48,190 nucleotides of DNA from Pseudomonas sp. P7548 (lineage in GTDB: Bacteria > Pseudomonadota > Gammaproteobacteria > Pseudomonadales > Pseudomonadaceae). Made by a program: the position numbers and the translations under genes. The stretch is from contig NZ_JACARO010000076.1 of assembly GCF_013386585.1 (NCBI RefSeq), forward strand, positions 1 to 48,190, in the 5' to 3' direction. The number at the start of each line of letters is the position of its first letter. Position 1 is the stretch's first letter. This document shows, one piece after another, positions 18,483 to 26,511 of the stretch. The notes under the pieces are model-generated. The model did not search any database. It was not told the DNA's origin and saw only the letters and a program-made list of their open reading frames with translations.

Positions 18483-18569
18483 GTGGGAGCGGGCTTGCTC
18501 GCGAAAGCGTTGGATCAGTCGATACATCTGAGACTGACACTGCGTATTCGCGAGCAAGCCCGCTCCCAC
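18483..18569. repeat. REP doublet downstream of dacB
   Basis: Inverted 23-bp arms at 18483-18505 (starting GTGGGAGCGGGCTTGCTCGC) and 18547-18569, 41 bp apart, identical to those at 11768 and 24276. It lies between the convergent dacB and cyclase genes. The spacer contains its own CAGTC/GACTG inverted repeat. Confidence 0.9.
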
Positions 18570-18588
18570 AGTTGTCATGCGTCGAGGA

Positions 18589-20982
18589 TCAGGCGCTCAG
18601 CCGTTCAGCCTCCACACGGTCCCGACCCGCCTGCTTGGCCATATACACCGCCGAATCCGCGCGCAGCAACAGCCCATCGATGCCTTCATCGACCCGCCAA
18701 CTGGCCACGCCAAAGCTCGCGGTCACCACCCCAACCGACTCCATCGGCACACTGCGCAAGGCCTGCCACAGTTCCATCGCCAGGCTGTAGGCCTGGCCTG
18801 CATCGGTGTTGGGGCACAGCACCACAAACTCTTCGCCCCCCAGGCGGCAGAACACGTCGGTGCGGCGCAGGCGCTGACTGATGCGCTTGCACACTTCCTG
18901 CAATACACCGTCGCCCACTCCGTGGCCGTGCTGATCGTTGATGCGCTTGAAGTGGTCAATGTCGAGCATGATCAACGACAACGCCCCCGAGGTGCGGTTG
19001 AGCCGGCTCATCTCGGCCTTGAGGCGATCCTGGAAATAGCGCCGGTTATGGATGCCGGTGAGGGAGTCGGTAATCGAGAGCGCACGCAACTCCTCCTCCA
19101 CCCGCTTGAGGTCGGAAATGTCCGACACATAGCCATGCCACAACGTACCGCCGCCCGGCAGTTCTTCTGGCGTCGCTTCACCCCGAATCCAGCGCAGGCC
19201 GCGTTGCGGCAACAGCACGCGATACTCTTCGCGCCAATGGCTCAACTGCAAGGCTGACAGGCGAATCGACACCCGCACCCGCTCTGCGTCCAGCGGGTGA
19301 ATGCGCTCGAACACCTTGCTCGCGTCCTGCTGCAGCACCCCCGGCTCGATTTCATAGATATCGCGCATGCCATCGCTGGCGTAGATGAAACGCCATTGGT
19401 CCTGGGGTTCCAGGGTGAATTGGAAGATCCCGCCGGGCACGTGAGCGCTGAGCTTTTTCAGCAGGCGGTCGCGTGCGGCCAAGGCTTCGTAGGCGCGTTT
19501 CTGCTCGGTGACATCCAGGTAGATCGCCAAGTGCCCGATCCACAGGCCATGGTCATCCAGCAATACAGTGCCAAGCATATTCACGGTCAGTTGGCTGCCG
19601 TCCTGGCGCAGCAGCGTCCACTCCCTGGCCTCGTGCAGATTGTCCGGGCTTTCCACCAGCATCGCCTGGCTTGGGGGAATGCGTTTGCCCAAGGTCACGC
19701 TCAAGCTGGCGGCGCGTGCGTCCAGCTCCGATGCCAGGTGCAGGCTTTCCAGGGTCATGCGCCCCAGCACCGCGTCAGCCTTGAACCCCAGCATCTGCTC
19801 GGCACCGGCGTTAAAGGTATTGATCACCCCACGCAAATCCGTGGCGATGATCGCGACCTGGGTGGCGGCGTTCAGCACACTGCGCAATTGCCCGTGTGCG
19901 CCCCGCAATTCCTGCTCACGCAAACGCAATTGTTCAGTGCGCTGCTCGACCATCTTCAGCGCCCGCTGGCGCTGGCTGACCAACACATAAAGCAAGGCAC
20001 TGAGCAACAGGCTAAGCAGCCCGCCCATGGTCAAGATGGTGCTCAGGGAGGAGTGATTGGCCAGGTCGAACACCTGGCTCGCCCGCAGGTTCAGGGCATA
20101 GACATGATCGCCCAGGCTGAGACGGCGCGCGGCCGTAAGATCGCTGTCGCCCACCGCGTTGCTGGAAGCGTAGAGCACGCGTTGCTGGGTGTCGGAAGTG
20201 TCGATGATCTGCATCACCAGGTTGTCGCGGTTCGGCTTGGGCAAGCCGTCGGCAACCAGTTGGCGCATGCTGATCACCGCCATCACAAAACCGAAGGGCT
20301 CGGTTTCCGACAGCTTGCTGACCGGCGCCACCAGCAGCACGCCGGCAGCATAAGCGGGCTCAACGCCCACCAGTTGCATGGGCTGGGACACCGCAGGCTT
20401 GCCAGTCTTTTGTGCACGTTCAAGGGCCGAACGCCGCAGGGGTTGGGCCAGCAAGTCAAAGCCCAGGGGCGAACCGAGCAGGCTCTGGGTCTGGCTGTAC
20501 AACACCGGTACGTATTCATCGCGCTCGGCAGCGGGAGCCAGGTCGCCCGACGAGTTCAGCTCCCGAATGCTGAAAGGCGTGCCGCGCTGACGGGAGATTT
20601 CCTGTTCAAACTGGCTGCGTTGGTCGCGAAAAATCCGAGGCGCCCAGGCATAGGCCCGGGCGCGCAACAGCAGGGGTTGGGCGAAGCCGTCAAACTCTTC
20701 GCGGGAGACATCATCGGAGTTGACGAAGAAACGCCGCAGGCTGCCCAGGCGTTGTTCCTGGTCCTCGAAGCGCTCTTGAAGACGGGTGTAGCGTTCGTTG
20801 ACGAGCAGCTGGAAACGTTGGCGAACCTGCTGTTGATAGAGGTCGGCAGCCGCCCACGCGATGATGGCCGTCAGCGAGCAACCGGCCAATAACACCACCA
20901 ATGCCACCAGCCAAGCCGACGCCTGCTCACTGATAAAGCCAAGGATTTTCGGGCGGACGGCTTGCATCGGCATAGGCAACAC
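18589..20982 (-). CDS. Membrane diguanylate cyclase with CHASE, PAS and GGDEF domains
   Basis: 797 aa signalling enzyme predicted to make cyclic di-GMP. Order: transmembrane helix about 20-45 (WLVALVVLLAGCSLTAIIAW), a periplasmic CHASE-like sensor about 70-270, a second transmembrane helix about 315-340, two PAS-like segments about 365-480 and 500-620, then a C-terminal GGDEF domain. The active site reads GGEEF, and RRTD lies five residues before it, matching the RxxD inhibitory site, so the enzyme should be active and product-inhibited. No EAL domain. The signal sensed by CHASE is unknown. It is separated from rlmKL by a terminator. Confidence 0.92.
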   Translation of the reverse strand: MLPMPMQAVRPKILGFISEQASAWLVALVVLLAGCSLTAIIAWAAADLYQQQVRQRFQLLVNERYTRLQERFEDQEQRLGSLRRFFVNSDDVSREEFDGFAQPLLLRARAYAWAPRIFRDQRSQFEQEISRQRGTPFSIRELNSSGDLAPAAERDEYVPVLYSQTQSLLGSPLGFDLLAQPLRRSALERAQKTGKPAVSQPMQLVGVEPAYAAGVLLVAPVSKLSETEPFGFVMAVISMRQLVADGLPKPNRDNLVMQIIDTSDTQQRVLYASSNAVGDSDLTAARRLSLGDHVYALNLRASQVFDLANHSSLSTILTMGGLLSLLLSALLYVLVSQRQRALKMVEQRTEQLRLREQELRGAHGQLRSVLNAATQVAIIATDLRGVINTFNAGAEQMLGFKADAVLGRMTLESLHLASELDARAASLSVTLGKRIPPSQAMLVESPDNLHEAREWTLLRQDGSQLTVNMLGTVLLDDHGLWIGHLAIYLDVTEQKRAYEALAARDRLLKKLSAHVPGGIFQFTLEPQDQWRFIYASDGMRDIYEIEPGVLQQDASKVFERIHPLDAERVRVSIRLSALQLSHWREEYRVLLPQRGLRWIRGEATPEELPGGGTLWHGYVSDISDLKRVEEELRALSITDSLTGIHNRRYFQDRLKAEMSRLNRTSGALSLIMLDIDHFKRINDQHGHGVGDGVLQEVCKRISQRLRRTDVFCRLGGEEFVVLCPNTDAGQAYSLAMELWQALRSVPMESVGVVTASFGVASWRVDEGIDGLLLRADSAVYMAKQAGRDRVEAERLSA

Positions 20983-21059
20983 TCACAACGCCAGCGTGCG
21001 GGGGGTGTCACTTTGGCTAGGCCTTAGTTATAGCTAGCGGCCCAGGGTTTGACCAGCGT

Positions 21060-21101
21060 AAAAAAGCCGCAAACCCGGAATTATCAGGCTTGCGGCTTTT
21101 G
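21060..21101 (-). terminator. Terminator of rlmKL
   Basis: Inverted repeat AAAAGCCGCAA (21062-21072) / TTGCGGCTTTT (21090-21100) with a 17-nt loop, directly after the rlmKL stop at 21113. Flanked by A and T runs, so possibly bidirectional. Confidence 0.82.
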
Positions 21102-21112
21102 TGTCACGGCGA

Positions 21113-23377
21113 TCAGCGCGCGGTGATTTTCCACGCCCGATGGATCTTGGCATTGCGCGCAAAGTCCGGGTCGATGGTCTTGTCGCTGATTTCCTCGACC
21201 GCGTAGCGTTCGCTGAGGTTGTCCTCCAGCGCGAACTTGCGGAAGTTGTTCGAGAAGTACAGCACGCCGCCCGGTGCCAGGCGCGCCATGGCCAGGTCGA
21301 GCAACTGCACGTGGTCACGCTGTACGTCGAAGATGCCTTCCATGCGCTTGGAGTTGGAGAAGGTCGGCGGGTCGATGAAGATCAGGTCGAACTCATCGCG
21401 GCTGGCCTCCAGCCAGGCCATCACATCACCCTGCTCCAAGCGGTTCTTGTCGGAGAAACCGTTGAGGGAGAAGTTGCGGCGGGCCCAGTCCAGGTAGGTC
21501 TTGGACAGGTCGACGCTGGTGGTGCTGCGCGCGCCGCCCTTGGCTGCATGCACACTGGCGGTCGCGGTGTAGCAGTACAGGTTGAGGAAGCGCTTGCCGG
21601 CCGCTTCCTTCTGGATGCGCAGGCGCATCGGGCGGTGATCGAGGAACAGGCCGGTGTCCAAGTAGTCGGTGAGGTTGACCAGCAGCTTCACGCCGCCCTC
21701 GCTGACCTCGGTGAACTTGCCCTGGGCGCTCTGGCGCTCGTACTGCTTGGTGCCGCTCTGGCGCTCGCGGCGCTTGACCACCACGCGGCTCTTGTCGATG
21801 TTCAGCGCCTGGGGAATGGCAGCCAGGGCATCGAACATACGCGCGGAGGCTTTTTCCGGGTCGATGGATTTAGGCGCGGCGTATTCCTGCACATGCACCC
21901 AATCGTGGTACAGGTCGATGGCCATGGAGTATTCCGGCATGTCGGCATCGTACACACGGTAGCAATCCACGCCTTCACGCTTGGCCCACTTGCCCAGCAA
22001 CTTGAGGTTCTTCTGCAGGCGGTTGGCGAACATCTGACCGCCTTCACTCAGCCGCGCTTGCTCGACCACAGGTGCCGGTGCGGGTTTGATCGGGTTGCCG
22101 TTCTTGTTGTATTGGCGCTCTTGCGGCGCAGCCGGGGCTTGATCATAAGCGGCTTGCTCACGCTCGGCCTGGCGCTGCTCCGGGGTGCGGCGCTCGCCGG
22201 TGACGAACTGATCCGGGTTGACCTTGATCAGCAGCAACTTGCACGGCAATGCGCCGTTCCAGAACGAATACTGCTTGTGGCTGCGGATGCCCATACGCTT
22301 GCCCAGGTCGGGCGCGCCGGTGAACACCGCCGCCTCCCAGCCCATGCACGCTTGGCGCAGACGCTCGCCGAGGTTCTGGTAGAGGTACAACAGGCTGGCT
22401 TCATCACCCAAACGCTCGCCGTAAGGCGGGTTGCAGATGACCAGGCCTTTCTGGTTCTGGTCCGGGCGCGGCTCGAAGGTGCCGACTTCGCCCTGGTACA
22501 CCTTGATCCAATGGCTCAGGCCAGCACGCTCGATGTTGTTGCGCGCGGGCTGGATCAGACGCGGATCGGCTTCGTAGCCCCGGATCCACAGCGGCGGCTT
22601 GTTCATGCCGATGGCGGCACGTTCGGTGGCCTCGGCGTGCAACTTCTTCCACAACGCCGGGACGTGACCCAGCCAGGTGGTGAAGCCCCACAGTTCGCGG
22701 TTGAGGTTGGGGGCCATGTCGGCGGCGATCATCGCGCCCTCGACCAGGAAGGTGCCCACGCCGCACATCGGGTCGCTCAGCGCACCGCCTTCGGCAGCAA
22801 TGCGCGGCCAGCCGGCGCGGATCAGGATTGCGGCAGCCAGGTTTTCCTTCAGCGGCGCCGCGCCCTGCTGCAGGCGATAGCCGCGCTGGTGCAGGCTGTG
22901 GCCGGACAGATCAAGGGAAAGAATGGCTTCGCCACGGTCCAGGCGCAGGTGGATGCGCAGGTCCGGGTTGATCTTGTCGATGGACGGGCGCTCGCCGGTC
23001 GGCGTGCGCAGTTTGTCGACGATGGCGTCCTTGACCTTCAAGGCGCCGAAGTGGGTGTTGTCGATGCCCGAACCGTGACCGCTGAATTCCACCGCCAGGG
23101 TGCCATCCGGCACCATGTGGTCGGCCCATTCGATATCCAGCACGCCGTGGTAGAGGTCCTCGGCGTCCTTCATCGGGAAGCGCTTGAGCACCAGCAACAC
23201 GCGGTTGGCCAGGCGCGACCAGAGGCACAGGCGATAGGCGGTTTCCATGTCGGCCATGCCGCGCACGGCCGAGGTGTGCTCGCGGGCGTCCTCAAGGCCA
23301 AGCCCGACGGCTTCCTCGATCAGCAGGCCTTCGAGGCCCTTGGGGCAGGTGAGGAAGAGTTCAAAACGGTCCGACAT
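21113..23377 (-). CDS. rlmKL: Fused 23S rRNA methyltransferase RlmKL
   Basis: Bifunctional SAM-dependent enzyme that makes m2G2445 and m7G2069 in 23S rRNA (E. coli numbering). 754 aa from the ATG at 23377 (MSDRFELFLTCPKGLEGLL); the frame continues 72 codons upstream but without family-like sequence. Seen: an N-terminal THUMP region, the RlmL catalytic NPPYGERLG motif near residue 300-320, a charged linker rich in Q/A/E, and the C-terminal RlmK half with LNLYCYTATASVHAAKGG and IFIDPPTFSNSKRM. Followed by a terminator. Confidence 0.95.
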   Translation of the reverse strand: MSDRFELFLTCPKGLEGLLIEEAVGLGLEDAREHTSAVRGMADMETAYRLCLWSRLANRVLLVLKRFPMKDAEDLYHGVLDIEWADHMVPDGTLAVEFSGHGSGIDNTHFGALKVKDAIVDKLRTPTGERPSIDKINPDLRIHLRLDRGEAILSLDLSGHSLHQRGYRLQQGAAPLKENLAAAILIRAGWPRIAAEGGALSDPMCGVGTFLVEGAMIAADMAPNLNRELWGFTTWLGHVPALWKKLHAEATERAAIGMNKPPLWIRGYEADPRLIQPARNNIERAGLSHWIKVYQGEVGTFEPRPDQNQKGLVICNPPYGERLGDEASLLYLYQNLGERLRQACMGWEAAVFTGAPDLGKRMGIRSHKQYSFWNGALPCKLLLIKVNPDQFVTGERRTPEQRQAEREQAAYDQAPAAPQERQYNKNGNPIKPAPAPVVEQARLSEGGQMFANRLQKNLKLLGKWAKREGVDCYRVYDADMPEYSMAIDLYHDWVHVQEYAAPKSIDPEKASARMFDALAAIPQALNIDKSRVVVKRRERQSGTKQYERQSAQGKFTEVSEGGVKLLVNLTDYLDTGLFLDHRPMRLRIQKEAAGKRFLNLYCYTATASVHAAKGGARSTTSVDLSKTYLDWARRNFSLNGFSDKNRLEQGDVMAWLEASRDEFDLIFIDPPTFSNSKRMEGIFDVQRDHVQLLDLAMARLAPGGVLYFSNNFRKFALEDNLSERYAVEEISDKTIDPDFARNAKIHRAWKITAR

Positions 23378-23909
23378 GGGGCATTCCAGGCTTTTCAGCA
23401 ATAAATGAACGGGCGACGCATCGCCGGCTCGGTTTTCAATCAAGCACTTTTCTTGAAGAGTGCTCGCGTGGCACGAATGTGCCGTCCCACCCCGGCTGCC
23501 GGGCCTTTGGGCCGTGATTGCCGGGGCAGATAAATAAACGATGGCAACAAAAAGAAATATTCCGACCCTTCGTCGAATAATAACCGACTGCAACGAGCGG
23601 GCATTCTCACTAAAGGATTAAACCCATCCTCTATGCAGGGTGCATCATAGCTGGCTTTGCCAGACAAATGGGGCGAAAAGCCATCCCAGCTTATGGCTAT
23701 AGCATCGTTATCGTTACGTGCTTATGACAAAACGGTCATTGAATCCATGTGACCTATTGGTTAGAACTCAACACAGGTTGGCGCCGTAACGACGCCGACA
23801 CATTGGCTCGCCACGCCGGCAGCGAGCCCACCAACGGCAGAAAAACTCTGCCCGGCCTCGGACGAGGCCGAAGGATATCTAGACAGTCAACAAGTGAGGG
23901 AAACACCCT
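23378..23909. promoter_or_regulatory. 532-bp region between rlmKL and rmf with a structured rmf leader
   Basis: No convincing gene. The part next to rlmKL holds an inverted repeat at 23443-23464 (AGCACT/AGTGCT arms). The middle, about 23520-23760, is visibly richer in A/T than its surroundings and probably contains the promoters. The last 130 bases hold four consecutive hairpins: GGCG/CGCC at 23780-23796, GGCTCGC/GCGAGCC at 23805-23828, GGCAGA/TCTGCC at 23836-23852 and CGGCCTC/GAGGCCG at 23853-23870. These would form the rmf 5' leader just ahead of its GTGAGGGAAA ribosome-binding region. Confidence 0.6.
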
Positions 23910-24125
23910 ATGAGAAGACTTAAGCGTGATCCGTTGGAAAGAGCATTTTTACGCGGATATCAATATGGCGTTCATGGAAAATCCCGTGAGCTTTGCCCAT
24001 TTACTCTACCGTCGGTACGCCAAGCCTGGATCAACGGCTGGCGAGAAGGACGCGGCGACAACTGGGACGGTATGACTGGCACTGCGGGCATCCACAGACT
24101 CAACGAACTTCACGCCGTCGGCTAA
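23910..24125 (+). CDS. rmf: Ribosome modulation factor
   Basis: 71 aa basic protein that dimerises 70S ribosomes into inactive 100S particles in stationary phase. It matches Rmf along its length (MRRLKRDPLERAFLRGYQYG, LCPFTLPSVRQAWINGWREG). It has a longer C-terminus than the 55-residue E. coli protein, as usual in Pseudomonas. The ATG follows GTGAGGGAAACACCCT. The leader is highly structured and a strong terminator follows. The neighbours rlmKL and pyrD are the usual Pseudomonas ones. Confidence 0.96.
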   Translation: MRRLKRDPLERAFLRGYQYGVHGKSRELCPFTLPSVRQAWINGWREGRGDNWDGMTGTAGIHRLNELHAVG

Positions 24126-24211
24126 TCAGGGCACTTAATTCCGACACACCACCTTTGGATTTGTAACGACTTACCATGCACGCCCCATCCGGGCGGCGGG
24201 CTTCGGCCCAG

Positions 24212-24238
24212 GGGGCTCCTTTATGGAGCCCTTTTTAT
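24212..24238 (+). terminator. Terminator of rmf
   Basis: GGGCTCC (24213-24219), loop TTTAT, GGAGCCC (24225-24231), then T5. Confidence 0.9.
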
Positions 24239-24275
24239 TGGCTGGGAAAAACTACCCGACGTACTCGGACTCACT

Positions 24276-24362
24276 GTGGGAGCGGGCTTGCTCGCGAAGG
24301 CGTTCTTTCAGTCGAAACTTGTTTCACTGACCCACCGCTTTCGCGAGCAAGCCCGCTCCCAC
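24276..24362. repeat. REP doublet between rmf and pyrD
   Basis: Inverted 23-bp arms at 24276-24298 and 24340-24362, identical to the arms at 11768 and 18483, with a 41-bp spacer that resembles the spacer of the 18483 copy (shared GCGTT...CAGTCGA). It lies between convergent genes. Confidence 0.9.
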
Positions 24363-24388
24363 ACAAGCCTGCTCCTGCAATAGAAGCA

Positions 24389-25408
24389 TCAGCGCAGTGC
24401 AGCGATCGCATCCACCGACTGGCGAATCAGTTCCGGGCCCTTGTAGATAAAGCCCGAGTACAACTGCACCAGGCTGGCACCGGCCGCGATTTTCTCGGAC
24501 GCATGCTTGCCTTCGGTGATGCCACCCACGGCGATGATCGGCAGGCGCCCCGCCAACTCGGCGGCCAGTACCTTGACGATATGAGTGCTCTTGTCACGCA
24601 CCGGCGCGCCCGACAGACCGCCCGCCTCGTCACCATGGGCCAGCCCTTCGACACCGACACGGCTGAGGGTGGTGTTGGTCGCAATCACAGCGTCCATGCC
24701 CGAATCCACCAGGGCCTGGGCCACCAGTATGGTTTCTTCATCGCTCATGTCCGGGGCAATCTTGATGGCCAGCGGCACGCGCTTGCCGTGGCGCATGGCC
24801 AGGTCTTCCTGGCGCTGACGCAGGGCTTCGAGCAATTGCTTGAGGGAATCGCCGAACTGCAGGCTGCGCAGGCCCGGGGTATTGGGCGAACTGACGTTGA
24901 CGGTGACGTAGCTGGCGTGGGCGTAGACCTTGTCCAGGCAGATCAGGTAGTCATCCACCGCACGTTCAACCGGGGTGTCGAAGTTCTTGCCGATATTGAT
25001 CCCGAGAATCCCCGTGTACTTCGCCGCCTGCACCCGTGACAGCAGGTGATCAACCCCCAGGTTGTTGAAGCCCATGCGGTTGATGATCGCCTCGGCTTCC
25101 GGCAGGCGGAAGATGCGTGGCTTGGGGTTGCCCGGTTGTGGCCGTGGGGTCACGGTGCCGATTTCGACAAAACCGAAACCCAGCTGTGCGAAGCCATCGA
25201 TGGCCGCGCCGTTCTTGTCTAGGCCGGCAGCCAGGCCGACCGGGTTGGGGAAGTCCAGCCCCATCACCGACACCGGCATTTTCGCCGGCGCCTTGCATAC
25301 CAGGCCATTGAGCCCCAGTCGGCCACCGGCACCGATCAGGTCCAGGGACAGATCGTGGGAGGTTTCCGGAGAGAGTTTGAACAACAGCTGGCGGGCCAGG
25401 GTATACAT
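24389..25408 (-). CDS. pyrD: Dihydroorotate dehydrogenase (quinone), class 2
   Basis: Membrane-associated FMN enzyme of pyrimidine synthesis that oxidises dihydroorotate using quinone. 339 aa, the standard class 2 length. Seen: an N-terminal amphipathic extension (LARQLLFKLSPETSHDLSL) that docks to the membrane, GLAAGLDKNG and GFVEIGTVTPRPQPGNPKPR, VNVSSPNTPGL with the catalytic serine region, and IAVGGI and GASLVQLYSGFIYKGP for FMN phosphate binding. The ATG is at 25408. Same strand as, but about 85 nt downstream of, the transglycosylase gene. Confidence 0.96.
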   Translation of the reverse strand: MYTLARQLLFKLSPETSHDLSLDLIGAGGRLGLNGLVCKAPAKMPVSVMGLDFPNPVGLAAGLDKNGAAIDGFAQLGFGFVEIGTVTPRPQPGNPKPRIFRLPEAEAIINRMGFNNLGVDHLLSRVQAAKYTGILGINIGKNFDTPVERAVDDYLICLDKVYAHASYVTVNVSSPNTPGLRSLQFGDSLKQLLEALRQRQEDLAMRHGKRVPLAIKIAPDMSDEETILVAQALVDSGMDAVIATNTTLSRVGVEGLAHGDEAGGLSGAPVRDKSTHIVKVLAAELAGRLPIIAVGGITEGKHASEKIAAGASLVQLYSGFIYKGPELIRQSVDAIAALR

Positions 25409-25493
25409 GGGCGGGCTAGACTCGGATGGCGGTAAAGGTGGCGGCGATTATAGCCGGGGTCACGGCGCGCGCGCGAGGCATGCCGTCCAATCG

Positions 25494-25955
25494 TCAATAG
25501 CGCCGCGCTACCAGCGCCTCATAGCGCGCCCAGATCTTTTCGGCGTAGCGCATGCGCAAGGCTTCACGCTGCGGGCCCGGGCCCGGCCCCACATTGTAGG
25601 AGCCCACTGCCGTCCAGTTGTAACCGAAACGCCGGACGAATTCGGCAAGGATCGACGCGCCTACCTCCACCGAAAGGCAAGGCTCGTTCAATAGCCGCTC
25701 TTCGGTAATGCCTTGCTTGAGCAGGCGCGGCAAATGAATGCTGTTGATCTGCATCAAGCCGATATCTCGCGTGCCGTTGCGGTTGTCGTAGTTGACCGCT
25801 TGCGTGCGATAACCCGACTCCACGGCAGCGATAGCCTGCAGCAACTCAGGCTCAAGGTCATAGCGGCTGGCAGCTTCGTCCCAGCAGTCGGCCAACGCCG
25901 TGTTGCTGCCCATCCACAGAGCCAGCAGCAGGCTCCTGCTCCACGCACTAGCCAT
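25494..25955 (-). CDS. IagB-like lytic transglycosylase (type III secretion-associated)
   Basis: 153 aa periplasmic peptidoglycan lytic enzyme of the IagB/IpgF type, which opens the wall for type III secretion assembly. The start chosen is the ATG at 25955, which gives a signal peptide (MASAWSRSLLLALWMGSNTA, cleavage near ALA-DCW). Seen: ADCWDEAA, the catalytic-glutamate segment AIAAVESGY, NRNGTRDIGLMQINS, LLNEPCLSVEVGASIL and YAEKIWARYE; remembered Salmonella IagB has the same blocks in the same order. It overlaps the HilA-like gene by 8 nt (ATGGCTAG), the same pairing as hilA-iagB in SPI-1. No intact secretion apparatus is in the window. Confidence 0.88.
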   Translation of the reverse strand: MASAWSRSLLLALWMGSNTALADCWDEAASRYDLEPELLQAIAAVESGYRTQAVNYDNRNGTRDIGLMQINSIHLPRLLKQGITEERLLNEPCLSVEVGASILAEFVRRFGYNWTAVGSYNVGPGPGPQREALRMRYAEKIWARYEALVARRY

Positions 25956-26316
25956 TGCGGGCCTGCCCGCACACCGAACATACCCTCGGTTCTTCGGCCT
26001 GCACCGCGCAAGTAAAACGGTACCCCCGGCCATAGATCGTCTTGATAAACCCCTTGTCGGCCTTCAGGTGCTTGCGCAACGCGTAGATGCACCGCGTCAG
26101 CGACTCCTCGGCCACCTCACCCCGGGGCCATGCCTGTTCCAGCAAGCGATCCTTGGTCATCAGCGCCCCACCGGAAGCCAGCAACAAGCGCAGTACCTGG
26201 CCCTCCTTGGGCGGCAATTGAATGTCCGCGCCCTCCCCCGTCAACCGGCCATCGCCGTGCAAGGTCCAGCGATCAAAAACCAGGGCCGTCGCCAACCCAT
26301 CACTTGCGACGGCCAT
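25948..26316 (-). CDS. HilA-like winged-helix regulator, DNA-binding domain only
   Basis: 122 aa from the ATG at 26316 (AGAGG six bases upstream), preferred to the GTG at 26322. Residues about 10-105 form an OmpR/PhoB-type winged helix very close to the N-terminus of Salmonella HilA as remembered: the PPKE block and EESLTRCIYALRK followed by IKTIYGRGYRF. HilA continues for several hundred residues with a TPR-like region; here the protein stops after a short tail containing CSVCGQ. There is no receiver domain. Whether it still binds DNA is unknown. It heads a gene pair with the IagB-like enzyme. Confidence 0.85.
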   Translation of the reverse strand: MAVASDGLATALVFDRWTLHGDGRLTGEGADIQLPPKEGQVLRLLLASGGALMTKDRLLEQAWPRGEVAEESLTRCIYALRKHLKADKGFIKTIYGRGYRFTCAVQAEEPRVCSVCGQARNG

Positions 26317-26511
26317 GCACACCTCTGTATCCGACGTTCGACATTGAAATCACTATTTCCTGCACCGGTTGCCCAATCAACGCCACGACTATAAAAACCT
26401 GTTCTGCAACGTACGGCAGGACAAAGCCCATAGACCCGACGACTTCCGGAAGTACCCGGTAAGACAATTCGCTACCCATGCCAAGGTTCACCACTGGTTT
26501 CGCCCTTCAAT

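Noticed and set aside
23440..23667. 75-codon minus-strand frame in the rlmKL-rmf gap
   Set aside because: No ribosome-binding site, no recognisable sequence, and the region is better explained as promoter and leader DNA.
26300..26494. 64-codon minus-strand frame between the InvG-like and HilA-like genes
   Set aside because: GTG start after AAGGG is possible and the middle is hydrophobic, but it overlaps the HilA-like start, resembles nothing known to me and may be chance. Left as unassigned spacer.
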